Source: Oricola nitratireducens (lineage in GTDB: Bacteria; Pseudomonadota; Alphaproteobacteria; Rhizobiales; Rhizobiaceae). Taken from it: DNA of 64,000 nucleotides. The DNA lies in the NCBI RefSeq assembly GCF_014904745.1, contig NZ_JACZCS010000014.1:186001-250000 (forward strand), given 5' to 3'. The position numbers and the translations under genes are program-made. Each line of letters begins with the position of its first letter. Position 1 is the first letter of the stretch. Below are positions 1-7,764 of this stretch, piece after piece. The notes under the pieces were generated by a model, which was not told the DNA's origin, did no database searches, and saw nothing but the letters and a program-made list of their open reading frames with translations.

Positions 1-220
1 GTTCCTCGCCGGCAGGACGAGGGCATGGTCAAAATCCGGCGAGTTGAGCGAGACCCCAGGCATCATCGAGGGCCGGACACAGCTGATGCGGCTGCACGAC
101 CGCCTCAAGGGCCCGGTCGACGCGCTCGGCGCACGGCTGGACCCGTCGATGGGCGATCCGGAGACCCTCGACGAGTTCGCGGAAGACTGAAGCGGCCGCG
201 ATGCCCTGTGCGCCGCCGAT
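1..220 (+). repeat. Direct repeat, copy A of a duplicated small gene
   Basis: About 220 bases here align without gaps to 3246-3465. Identity is roughly four bases in five by eye. The match runs through the stop codon and about 30 bases past it (agcggccgcgatgccctg in both copies). The two copies bracket the LuxR-chemoreceptor pair in direct orientation about 3.2 kb apart. The left end may extend beyond the window. Confidence 0.7.
2..190 (+). CDS. Partial small conserved protein, copy A (3' end only)
   Basis: This is the C-terminal 62 codons of a small protein whose start lies before the window. It ends at the TGA at 188-190. The frame aligns without gaps to the complete small gene at 3217-3435. 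Shared stretches include GRTxLMRLHDR, KGPxDALGAR and PSMGDPETLD. I do not recognise the family. The protein is short, charged and has no membrane segment or cysteine. Conservation of reading frame between the two diverged copies argues that both are, or recently were, real genes. The next gene, a LuxR regulator, converges on it. Confidence 0.55.
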   Translation, partial: FLAGRTRAWSKSGELSETPGIIEGRTQLMRLHDRLKGPVDALGARLDPSMGDPETLDEFAED

Positions 221-247
221 TGCAAGTCGAAAAGGCCTGATCCGAAG

Positions 248-1006
248 CTACGACGGATCGTGTAGCCAGCCCTTGCCCAGGGCGATCGCGATTGCGTGGA
301 CCTTGTTCTTCGCGTCGAGTTTTCTCACCGCGTTGTTGATGTGATATTGCACCGTGTGAACGGAAATTTCGACGTTCACGGCGATATCTTTCACGCTCAT
401 GCCATCGGCGGTCAGGCGCAGGCATTCGATTTCGCGCCGGTTGAGCGGATTTTCCTCGTCCTCAACTCCAGACAGAGAAACCAGTTTGACGAATGTGAGC
501 GCAGCGATGTGCTCCAGATGGATCATCTCCTGCTTCGTAACCGGTTCGCGCGAGCCGGTGAAGGTGATTCCGCCCCAGACGCCGTTGTCAGCCATGACCG
601 GGAAATGGGCGAATGTGTCATGGCCGCGATTGATCAGATGCCTGAGCGTGGAATGGAGAGCGGCGTATCGCGGCGCCTCGATGAAATCCGAGCAGCTGGC
701 GGCGCTCGGTAGCACCGATATGCGCGGATGCGTGAACAAAGGCTGTTCGAAAACCTTTTCCTCAATGCACAGTTGCAGCAGTTCGTTGTCCCAATTGGTC
801 AGCTTGACCCGGTTGGCAAATTGCCTCGGTTCCGGCCGCGGCGCGCCGGTGACAAGAAAGTGCGGTAGACAGAACTCCGTGCCAATACGTTTCAGAACCT
901 GGAATATGTCATAGACGGTACCGGCCGCGTCGAGCATCTCCTCTGCCCGACGCGTGGACTCATACAACGGAACCCTTATTGCAGCGTCCTGTCTCACACC
1001 CGGCAA
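248..1006 (-). CDS. LuxR-family transcriptional regulator (LuxR solo) with non-canonical ligand domain
   Basis: A 252-residue protein with an N-terminal autoinducer-binding-like domain (about residues 20-170) and a C-terminal GerE/LuxR helix-turn-helix (about 185-250; LNRREIECLRLTADGMS and SVHTVQYHINNAVRKL). Length and domain order are normal for quorum-sensing LuxR proteins. The usual Asp-Pro that contacts the AHL amide reads Gln-Pro (in EQPLF), and the aromatic cluster before it is poorly conserved, so the ligand may not be an AHL. No luxI-type synthase is in the window. It is divergent from the globin-coupled chemoreceptor at 1517, and two overlapping dyads lie 15-54 bases upstream of its start. 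The family call is firm; the ligand is unknown. Confidence 0.9.
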   Translation of the reverse strand: MPGVRQDAAIRVPLYESTRRAEEMLDAAGTVYDIFQVLKRIGTEFCLPHFLVTGAPRPEPRQFANRVKLTNWDNELLQLCIEEKVFEQPLFTHPRISVLPSAASCSDFIEAPRYAALHSTLRHLINRGHDTFAHFPVMADNGVWGGITFTGSREPVTKQEMIHLEHIAALTFVKLVSLSGVEDEENPLNRREIECLRLTADGMSVKDIAVNVEISVHTVQYHINNAVRKLDAKNKVHAIAIALGKGWLHDPS

Positions 1007-1516
1007 CTCTCCGAATCACGGCAACGATGTTACATCACGTTGCAGTAACGTTACGCAACGGCAATACCACACAACGACACGTTCCGGAATCCACCCGATT
1101 ACGAACCGCGATCAGGCATCGCTTTTCGCCGGCAACGCCGCCAGGATCGGGCAGCGGCGGAGTCGGTCGGCAGCGTCGGGAATACGCCCGAAACAGGCCG
1201 TATTTTAAGGGTTTTGCCCGCATCGCAACGAATTTTGTAGAGCGGCATTTCTGCCACCAGCCGGGGCGCTACTCCATCCGCATAGCCGATTCTGACTATC
1301 GATTTCAGTAGTACGACGGACATCGCGCGTAAACCTACCCCTGCAATATCTTGCAATGGTCGATGTTGCGATCCGCCGTGTTATGGCGCCGCCTCTCCGC
1401 AGGCATGAAACCTCTTTTCACGCACTGATTTGCGATTGCGTCGAACACTCGTGTTCACGGCTTCCATTGCCGAATCGTGCACGAGAGCTTCCCGACAGCC
1501 GAACGGATAGAACGAC
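1007..1516. other. 510-bp divergent intergenic control region
   Basis: This region separates the start of the LuxR gene from the start of the chemoreceptor gene. I see no convincing coding frame; the open frames here lack ribosome sites and family resemblance. It holds overlapping dyads at 1021-1060 near luxR. Near the chemoreceptor it holds GAACACTCGTGTTC (1443-1456, six-base arms around TC) and the perfect palindrome TCGTGCACGA (1475-1484). These are candidate operators for one or more dimeric regulators. Confidence 0.5.
1021..1060. promoter_or_regulatory. Two overlapping dyads upstream of luxR (candidate lux-box-like operator)
   Basis: Arms GCAACG (1021-1026), CGTTGC (1038-1043) and GCAACG (1055-1060) alternate with equal 11-base spacing. 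Each spacer is itself palindromic: GATGT-T-ACATC spans 1026-1036, and GTAACGTTAC (perfect) spans 1045-1054. The middle CGTTGC is shared by two 23-bp dyads. They lie just upstream of the LuxR start at 1006, a position suited to autoregulation by a dimeric HTH protein. The geometry resembles a lux box but the bases do not match the classic consensus. Confidence 0.5.
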
Positions 1517-3064
1517 ATGAACACCGTCACACAAGAACGCTCCAATGACAGCGACCTTGAAGGTCGCCTGAAGTTTCTCGGCCTTGATTCCGATAGCATG
1601 AGGCTCATCCGCAACCGGAAGAAGCTGATCGAGGATTCGCTGGAAAAGGGACTGGACCGGTTCTACGAGGTCGTCGCGAAGACACCGCGCGCGGCCGCGT
1701 TCTTTTCGTCCAAAGGACAAATGAAGGGCGCAAAGCAGGCGCAGATCCGGCACTGGGCTACCATTTGCGCCGGCGTCTACGACGAGGACTATGTCAGCCG
1801 GGTCCGCGCCATCGGGTCGGTACATGCCCGGATCGGCCTCGATCCGCGCTGGTATATCGGCGGCTACGCGCTGATAAGTGAGCAGATCGTCACCGAAGTC
1901 CTGAATTCGAGCTGGCCCAAGGCAGGATTGTTCTCGAAAGAACAACACTCCGCGAGCGACGTCGCAAAATTGCTGTCGGCTGTCTTGAAAAGCATTTTGC
2001 TCGACATGGACCTGTCCATTTCCGTTCACATCGAGGAAGCCGAGGCGGCGCGAAAGCGTGTCGAAATGGAGTCGATGGCGACCGTCCAGAAAGCCGTCAC
2101 GAGCTTCGGTGAGGCGATTTCCAGGCTCGGCCAGCACGATCTGACCGCACGCATCACCGACGACTTGCCGGAAGAGTATGCCTCGTTGAAGGCAAGCTTT
2201 AACGCGGCGCTTAATCAGCTGGACGACGCATTGTCGCAAATTCGCGGGTCGGCGGAGGGGATCGCCTCCGGTTCCAGGGAGGTGCGAACCGCTGCCGACG
2301 ACCTCTCCCGCCGGGCGGAGCAGCAAGCGGCGTCTGTGGAAGAAATGAGCGCCGCGGTCGAGCAGATCACAGCGGCCGTCAAGTCGGCCGCCACGCGCTC
2401 CGCGGATGCCAACGCACTGGTCACGCGCACGAAGACGAACGCCGAACAATCCGGAGAAATCGTCGGCAAGGCGACGCTTGCCATGGGCCGGATAAGCCAG
2501 TCTTCGGAGGAAATAGCCAAGATCATCACCGTCATCGACGAGATCGCGTTCCAGACGAACCTGCTGGCGCTCAATGCCGGGGTCGAGGCCGCCCGCGCCG
2601 GAGAGGCCGGGAAAGGGTTCGCCGTCGTGGCACAGGAAGTCCGGGAACTCGCGCAACGTTCGGCTGGCGCGGCAAAGGATATCAATCAGCTGATTGTCGC
2701 GTCCGGGGCCGAGGTCAAGGACGGCGTAGCGCTCGTGGGGCAGGTTGGCTCGGCTCTCGGAACAATCGTATCGGAAGTGCAGGAAGTCGCTACTCACGTG
2801 ATGGCGATTACCGAGCTCACCCGGGAACAGTCGACGGCCTTGCAGGACGTCAACTCATCTGTCCTGTCGGCCGATCAGGGAACCCAGCAGAATGCCGCGA
2901 TGGCCGAGGAACTCACCGCGAGCAGCCATTCCCTCGGAAGCGAGGTCGATGCGATCAATCGCTTGATCGCGATTTTCCGGACCCAGGCCGCCGCGGGCGC
3001 GCATCGGGAGCATGGTCACGAAAACAACTCCGTTGTGCCGGAGCGAGGTCGATTGCGTGCGTAA
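1517..3064 (+). CDS. Soluble globin-coupled methyl-accepting chemotaxis protein
   Basis: A 515-residue chemoreceptor. Residues 1-170 are a protoglobin sensor domain; His103 in SVHARIGLDPRWYIGGY is the expected proximal heme ligand. Residues 200-250 form a HAMP-like linker (RLGQHDLTARITDDLPEEY), followed by an MCP coiled coil with the invariant hairpin EIAFQTNLLALNAGVEAARA near residue 345-365. No transmembrane segment is present, so it should be a cytoplasmic aerotaxis or gas sensor of the HemAT type that signals to CheA/CheW, neither of which is in the window. The Ala-to-Gly change in the hairpin (LNAGVEAA) is a tolerated variant. It begins ATGAACACC, divergent from the LuxR gene. Confidence 0.93.
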   Translation: MNTVTQERSNDSDLEGRLKFLGLDSDSMRLIRNRKKLIEDSLEKGLDRFYEVVAKTPRAAAFFSSKGQMKGAKQAQIRHWATICAGVYDEDYVSRVRAIGSVHARIGLDPRWYIGGYALISEQIVTEVLNSSWPKAGLFSKEQHSASDVAKLLSAVLKSILLDMDLSISVHIEEAEAARKRVEMESMATVQKAVTSFGEAISRLGQHDLTARITDDLPEEYASLKASFNAALNQLDDALSQIRGSAEGIASGSREVRTAADDLSRRAEQQAASVEEMSAAVEQITAAVKSAATRSADANALVTRTKTNAEQSGEIVGKATLAMGRISQSSEEIAKIITVIDEIAFQTNLLALNAGVEAARAGEAGKGFAVVAQEVRELAQRSAGAAKDINQLIVASGAEVKDGVALVGQVGSALGTIVSEVQEVATHVMAITELTREQSTALQDVNSSVLSADQGTQQNAAMAEELTASSHSLGSEVDAINRLIAIFRTQAAAGAHREHGHENNSVVPERGRLRA

Positions 3065-3216
3065 TATGCACGCAGCCACGATCATGCCGAGACACTGATC
3101 AGGCGTACCGACATGAAGCTCATCGACGCAAAGCAGACCGGGCGCAATCGTATCGCGTCGGACGCCGATTGACCGAGCGAATGCAACTGCGTTTTTTCAA
3201 GGAAGGAATTTTCGAA

Positions 3217-3435
3217 ATGCGGACAGTCAAATCGAAAACCATCGTGTCCCCCGCAAGCGGGACGAGGACATGGTCGAGATCCGGAGAATTCGAAGAGACC
3301 CCGGCCATGACCGAGGGCCGGACGCGGCTGATGCGGCTGCACGACCGCTTCAAGGGCCCGATCGACGCGCTCGGCGCGCGAGTGAAGCCGTCGATGGGCG
3401 ATCCAGAGACCCTCGACGCGATCATGGAAGACTGA
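3217..3435 (+). CDS. Small conserved protein of unknown function, copy B
   Basis: A 72-residue protein. The start at 3217 is chosen because AAGGAAGGA sits about nine bases upstream; an in-frame ATG at 3169 is less well placed. Conserved features shared with the truncated copy at 2-190 are a WSxSGE segment, GRTxLMRLHDRxKGPxDALGAR and the acidic tail PSMGDPETLD...ED. I see no signal peptide, metal motif or known domain. It follows the chemoreceptor gene by about 150 bases and could be co-transcribed. I do not recognise a function. Confidence 0.6.
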   Translation: MRTVKSKTIVSPASGTRTWSRSGEFEETPAMTEGRTRLMRLHDRFKGPIDALGARVKPSMGDPETLDAIMED

Positions 3436-3465
3436 AGCGGCCGCGATGCCCTGCGCGCCGCCGGC
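3246..3465 (+). repeat. Direct repeat, copy B of a duplicated small gene
   Basis: This is the partner of the repeat at 1-220, in the same orientation and without gaps, ending about 30 bases past the stop codon. Synonymous differences are common and the frame is preserved, which points to an old duplication under coding constraint rather than a mobile-element repeat. Confidence 0.7.
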
Positions 3466-3561
3466 TGCCGGCGAAAAATTGCGGCTTTGCACCCTGCGCG
3501 ACACTCCGCCCCTCCCTTTTCGCGTCCGTATCCACTATGTGATCGGGAAACGGAGCCGCAC

Positions 3562-3942
3562 ATGACCGACGACCAGTATCCGCCCCTGCCCCCGATGACC
3601 ACGGGACCGGCAGGAAAATGCCCGCGTTGCGGACAGGGCACGATTTTCAAGGGATTTATCTCGCTGAAGGAGCGTTGCGACGTCTGCGGGCTCGACCTCA
3701 CCTTCGCCGATGCGGCCGACGGTCCGGCCTTCTTCGTCATGCTGATCGCCTCGGTACCGGTGCTCGGCATCGTGCTGTGGCTGATCCTCGGCGTCGGGAT
3801 GTCCTACTGGCTGACCGCGATCCTGACGGTGCCGCTGATCATCATCTTCGCGATCCTGCCGCTTCGGCCAGTGAAGGGCTGGCTCGTCGCCAGCCAGTAC
3901 TTTCACAAGGCCGAACAGGGCAAACTGGATAACCAAGACTAG
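3562..3942 (+). CDS. DUF983 family membrane protein
   Basis: A 126-residue protein. Two CxxC-type pairs at the N-terminus (CPRCGQG near residue 20 and CDVCGL near 39) form a likely zinc ribbon. Two hydrophobic helices follow (FFVMLIASVPVLGIVLWLIL and a second ending IIIFAILPL), then a short basic cytoplasmic tail. Length and layout match DUF983. The start at 3562 (MTDDQYPPLP) follows GGAAACGGAG. An upstream in-frame ATG at 3487 would add a proline- and arginine-rich leader not expected for the family. The function of DUF983 is not known. Confidence 0.88.
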   Translation: MTDDQYPPLPPMTTGPAGKCPRCGQGTIFKGFISLKERCDVCGLDLTFADAADGPAFFVMLIASVPVLGIVLWLILGVGMSYWLTAILTVPLIIIFAILPLRPVKGWLVASQYFHKAEQGKLDNQD

Positions 3943-4075
3943 AGATCGCGCTTGAGATGGCCGCGCAAATGCGGCATGAATCGAGCAAGGGGCATGCAAC
4001 GCAATACGGGCCCGGTCCGGGAAAGCAGCCGGGACGCCAAGCGTAGCGTATCGTGCAGGGTTTGCGGCGGCCACC

Positions 4076-6244
4076 ATGGAAGATCCATTTAAAATCGGCG
4101 AAGAGGACGGCCAAAAACCGCCCGTGAAGAAGTCGTCCTTCCTGCTCGAGGTCGATGCCTGGGTCGATTCCAACATGTACGAGTCGCGCTTTGCCGCCGG
4201 CGAGTTCTGGGAAGAGGTCGTCATATTTTTCCGGCGGTTCCGCGTTCGCGGCGTCAAGCGCTTCTTCATCGAACTCCTGAGCGAAAGCGCGACGCTCGGG
4301 GCTGGCGGCCTCATTGTCATGCTGATGCTGGCGCTGCCTGCGTCGGAGGAGATCGCCGGCAACTGGCGCAGCCAGGACGAGTTCGCAGTGACCTTTCTCG
4401 ACCGCTACGGCAACGAGATCGGCAAGCGCGGAATCCTGCATACCGATGCCGTGCCGATCAAGGAACTGCCGGACCATCTAATCAAGGCGGTGCTGGCGAC
4501 CGAGGACCGGCGCTTCTTCGAGCATTACGGTCTCGATTTCGTCGGCCTCATTCGCGCGATGACGGAAAACGCGCGGGCGGGCACCGTTGTCCAGGGCGGT
4601 TCGACGATCTCGCAGCAGCTCGCCAAGAACCTGTTCCTGTCGAACGAACGAACCTATTCGCGCAAGATCAAGGAAGCCTTCCTGTCGCTTTGGCTCGAGG
4701 CCAATCTCTCCAAGGAAGAGATCCTCAAGCTCTATCTCGACCGCGCCTATATGGGCGGCGGCACCTTCGGCGTCGCGGCGGCGGCGGAATTCTATTTCGG
4801 CAAGGACGTCCGCGACGTGACGCTTGCCGAGAGCGCAATGCTCGCCGGCCTGTTCAAGGCGCCGGCCAAATACGCCCCGCATGTCAACCTGCCGGCGGCG
4901 CGCGCGCGCGCCAACGAGGTGCTGACCAACATGGTCCAGGCCGGCTTCATGACCGAAGGCCAGGTCACCGGCGCGCGCCGTCATCCCGCCGACGTCGTCC
5001 TGCGCAATACCGCCGACAGCCCGGACTATTTCCTCGACTGGGCCTTCGACCAGGTGAAGGACTTCGTCGTTTCCGAGCACCTGCCCTATCGTTCGTTCAC
5101 TGTACGCACGACGATCGACCTCGACCTGCAGCGCGCTTCCGAGGAGGCCGTGCAGTTCTTCCTGCGCCAGTATGGCAAGCAGTATGACGTGGACGAATCC
5201 GCGGTCGTGCTGATCGAGAACAATGGCGCGGTGCGCGCCATGGTCGGCGGACGCGACTATGGCGAGAGCCAGTTCAACCGCGCCACCTCCGCCGAACGGC
5301 AGGCCGGTTCCTCCTTCAAGCCCTATGTCTATGCGGTGGCCATGGAAGAGGGCCTGACGCCCGACACCGTCGTGCGCGACGGCCCGATCACCTGGCGCAA
5401 CTGGTCGCCGAAGAACTACGGCCGGTCCTATCGCGGCAACGTCACGCTGGCGACGGCGCTGGCGAAATCGATCAACACCATTCCGGTGCTGCTGGCGCGC
5501 GACTATATCGGCGGCACCGAGCCGATCGTCGAACTGACGCACAAGATGGGCATCACCTCGCCGATCATCCGCCATCACACCATGGTGCTCGGCACGTCGG
5601 GGATGACGGTTCTGGACCAGGCGACCGGATACCTGACCTTCGCCACGGGCGGTTACGCGCACCGCCGCCATGCCTTCACGCAGATCATCTCGCCGTCCGG
5701 CGAAGTCCTCTACAATCGCCGCGACTCCGACAATACCGGCGACCGCGTTCTGTCCAAGCAGGCGGCGCTATACATGAACGAGATGCTGGCCAATGTCCCG
5801 AAATGGGGAACCGGAAGGCGCGCGGACCTGACCATGACGACGGCGGCCGGCAAGACCGGCACGACGCAGTCCTATCGCGACGCGTGGTACGTCGGCTACA
5901 CCGGCAACTTCACGGCCGCGGTCTGGTACGGCAATGACAACTACAAGCCGACCAACCGGATGACCGGCGGCAGCCTGCCGGCGATGACTTGGCAGCGGAT
6001 CATGACCTATGCGCACCAGGGCATCGAACTGAAGCCGATCCCCGGCGTTCCGCAGCCGGAGGTGAAGCCGGACGAAAAGAAGAAGGAGGACGCGGTTGCC
6101 GACGGTTCGCCGGAGCGGCGCGAGCGGCCTCGTGTGCTGTCGCAAAAGACATCGGACTTCCTGCGCGCGCTCGGCGACAAGCTGGAAAAAGCCAAACCGC
6201 TCAATCCCAAGAAGCTGACGATTGCGGGCACGTTGCCGCGCTGA
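4076..6244 (+). CDS. Class A penicillin-binding protein (PBP1A family)
   Basis: A 722-residue bifunctional peptidoglycan synthase. A cytoplasmic tail of about 80 residues and one membrane helix precede a GT51 glycosyltransferase domain, with catalytic EDRRFFEHYGLDF near residue 143 and the GGSTISQQLAKNLF motif. The transpeptidase domain has SSFK (SxxK) near residue 413, SIN in AKSINTIPVLL, and KTGTT near 593. All three penicillin-binding motifs are intact. The tail after residue 670 is Lys/Glu/Pro-rich. It polymerises and crosslinks cell-wall glycan in the periplasm. The DUF1214 gene follows 57 bases downstream on the same strand. Confidence 0.95.
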   Translation: MEDPFKIGEEDGQKPPVKKSSFLLEVDAWVDSNMYESRFAAGEFWEEVVIFFRRFRVRGVKRFFIELLSESATLGAGGLIVMLMLALPASEEIAGNWRSQDEFAVTFLDRYGNEIGKRGILHTDAVPIKELPDHLIKAVLATEDRRFFEHYGLDFVGLIRAMTENARAGTVVQGGSTISQQLAKNLFLSNERTYSRKIKEAFLSLWLEANLSKEEILKLYLDRAYMGGGTFGVAAAAEFYFGKDVRDVTLAESAMLAGLFKAPAKYAPHVNLPAARARANEVLTNMVQAGFMTEGQVTGARRHPADVVLRNTADSPDYFLDWAFDQVKDFVVSEHLPYRSFTVRTTIDLDLQRASEEAVQFFLRQYGKQYDVDESAVVLIENNGAVRAMVGGRDYGESQFNRATSAERQAGSSFKPYVYAVAMEEGLTPDTVVRDGPITWRNWSPKNYGRSYRGNVTLATALAKSINTIPVLLARDYIGGTEPIVELTHKMGITSPIIRHHTMVLGTSGMTVLDQATGYLTFATGGYAHRRHAFTQIISPSGEVLYNRRDSDNTGDRVLSKQAALYMNEMLANVPKWGTGRRADLTMTTAAGKTGTTQSYRDAWYVGYTGNFTAAVWYGNDNYKPTNRMTGGSLPAMTWQRIMTYAHQGIELKPIPGVPQPEVKPDEKKKEDAVADGSPERRERPRVLSQKTSDFLRALGDKLEKAKPLNPKKLTIAGTLPR

Positions 6245-6301
6245 TACCGTCCGCCGTGCCAGCCCTGTTGATTTTCTGACGCTTTCCGGCATGACATCCG
6301 A

Positions 6302-6889
6302 ATGATCCGCGATCTCATCACCATGCTTTACGGCGTCGCCCTGGCGCTCGGACTGGGCATTGCCTCGGCGGTCTGGGCGACGAACCAACTGCCGTTGCTC
6401 GGCGTCATGGATATCGATGGCTGGACAGCCAATCCGGCGATCGGCGGTGATCATCCGGACCCGTATTCGCAGGCCTATTTCTCACGGTCCGGCGGGCTGC
6501 CGCTGGCCGCGTCCGAGGGCCTGACATTCATCCGGCGGGCCGACGACGCCGGCGAACCGTTCGACGCCGGCTGCATCTACGAGATCGTCGGCGAAACCCC
6601 GCACGCGCGGCGCTGGACGCTGGAAGTCCTTCGCGACGGCTTTCCCTATTCCATCCAGGCACCCGGCATTCCGGTCGGGCTGTATTCCCGCAATATCGTC
6701 AGGTTTCGGGACGGCACGTTCCGGATCCGCGTGGCGCCGCGGCCGCAGCCCGGCAACTGGATCTATGCCGGCTCGTCGGGCCCGTTCGCCCTGTCGCTGT
6801 CGCTTTACGACACGTCGGTCGCGAGCGACACCGGGCTCAGCGACCTGCACATGCCCAAGGTAACCCGGGCGGGGTGCATCCATGGCTAG
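6302..6889 (+). CDS. DUF1214 domain-containing protein
   Basis: A 195-residue protein with an N-terminal hydrophobic helix (YGVALALGLGIASAVWA, about residues 10-26) and a DUF1214 beta-rich domain behind it, so it is probably anchored to or exported across the inner membrane. The segment GNWIYAGSSGPFALSLSLYD is typical of the family. Its last eight bases overlap the start of the DUF1254 gene, so the two are translationally coupled. In related genomes DUF1214 and DUF1254 proteins occur as pairs or fusions. The biochemical role is not established. Confidence 0.82.
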   Translation: MIRDLITMLYGVALALGLGIASAVWATNQLPLLGVMDIDGWTANPAIGGDHPDPYSQAYFSRSGGLPLAASEGLTFIRRADDAGEPFDAGCIYEIVGETPHARRWTLEVLRDGFPYSIQAPGIPVGLYSRNIVRFRDGTFRIRVAPRPQPGNWIYAGSSGPFALSLSLYDTSVASDTGLSDLHMPKVTRAGCIHG

Positions 6890-7436
6890 GTTCCTTCACG
6901 CGACCCTGGTCGGCCTTGTCGGCGCGGCCCTCGTCCATGTGGCGATCGTGCTGATGCTGCCGCATCTGTCGGCAAACGACGTCTGGCGCCAGATCGAAGC
7001 CAAGACGTCGCTCTATCAGCCCGCCCGCCTCGACCGGAACGGAGACGGACCGCTCATCGCCGCCGCCCGCTCGCTCGATCCGATGTTTGCGGTGACCGCC
7101 TGCCGTTACGACCTGTCCGACGGCGTCTTTTCCATCACCGCGCCGGGCAATGGCGATTTCTGGTCGGTCGCCGTCCTCGACGATTTCGGCCGCATCGTGT
7201 TTTCGGCCAATGACCGTATTGTCGCCACCGATGATCTCGAACTGGTCGTCGCGCTGCCGCTTCAACTGCGGGCCCTGCAGCAAAATCCCCGCGCCGACTT
7301 CGCCAACGCGATCATGGCCGAGGCCAGCCGCAGCGAGGGCTTCGTGGTGGTGAGGACCTTCCGCCCCGACGCGACCTGGGAGCCGGTCGCCGAGGAGTTC
7401 CTGCAAAGTGTCGACTGCAGGGCCAATCCGCTCTAA
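6882..7436 (+). CDS. DUF1254 domain-containing protein
   Basis: A 184-residue partner of the upstream DUF1214 gene, overlapping it by eight bases. It begins MARFLHATLVGLVGAALVH, an uncleaved anchor or signal segment, followed by a soluble domain with DPMFAVTACRYDLSDGVFSI and NGDFWSVAVLDDFGRIVFS. The family is conserved in Hyphomicrobiales but functionally uncharacterised. The pair follows the penicillin-binding protein on the same strand, so an envelope location is reasonable, though that is inference from position. Confidence 0.78.
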   Translation: MARFLHATLVGLVGAALVHVAIVLMLPHLSANDVWRQIEAKTSLYQPARLDRNGDGPLIAAARSLDPMFAVTACRYDLSDGVFSITAPGNGDFWSVAVLDDFGRIVFSANDRIVATDDLELVVALPLQLRALQQNPRADFANAIMAEASRSEGFVVVRTFRPDATWEPVAEEFLQSVDCRANPL

Positions 7437-7458
7437 AATAGGCCTTGGCCGGGCGGAT

Positions 7459-7644
7459 CTATTTCTTTGGCTTCGTTACCTTTTTCGGCTTTTCGCAGAC
7501 GGCGTCTTTTTCCACGCGCTCGTGCCAGACGCCCGTGAAAACGATGACTTTGCCGAAAACGCTGTCTCCATCCGCCCGGCATGTCGTGCTTTTGCGCCGG
7601 TTGGTACGCGGAGCGAATGCCGGGAACGCGACAACCTGTGCCAT
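7459..7644 (-). CDS. Putative small basic protein
   Basis: A 61-codon frame, MAQVVAFPAF at the start and KKVTKPKK at the end, with two cysteines (TTCRADGD and AVCEKPKK). A GAGCGAGG-type ribosome site lies about nine bases upstream. Composition is plausible for a small soluble protein and the frame sits alone in a gap between two plus-strand genes. There is no recognised family, so it could be spurious. Confidence 0.4.
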   Translation of the reverse strand: MAQVVAFPAFAPRTNRRKSTTCRADGDSVFGKVIVFTGVWHERVEKDAVCEKPKKVTKPKK

Positions 7645-7692
7645 GTCCTATACCTCGCTCGCAGAATGCGACTGCCTAAGACCTGACATTTC

Positions 7693-7711
7693 ATGGTTAA
7701 CAACTTGCTAA
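7693..7711. promoter_or_regulatory. Candidate CtrA-binding site upstream of the DUF2336 gene
   Basis: ATGGTTAA (7693-7700) is the reverse complement of the CtrA half-site TTAACCAT. It also begins a TTAA-N7-CTAA arrangement (7697-7711), one base from the full TTAA-N7-TTAA consensus. It lies about 55 bases before the chosen start at 7765. The same half-site recurs at 11807 near the histidine kinase. Confidence 0.45.
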
Positions 7712-7764
7712 CGCTTCGCCGCTAGCTTCATGCCACCGAAACAAGCATGGGCGGTGGGCTAATC

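Noticed and set aside
3113-3172. 19-codon frame between the chemoreceptor gene and small copy B
   Set aside because: It is too short, with no ribosome site or conservation evidence.
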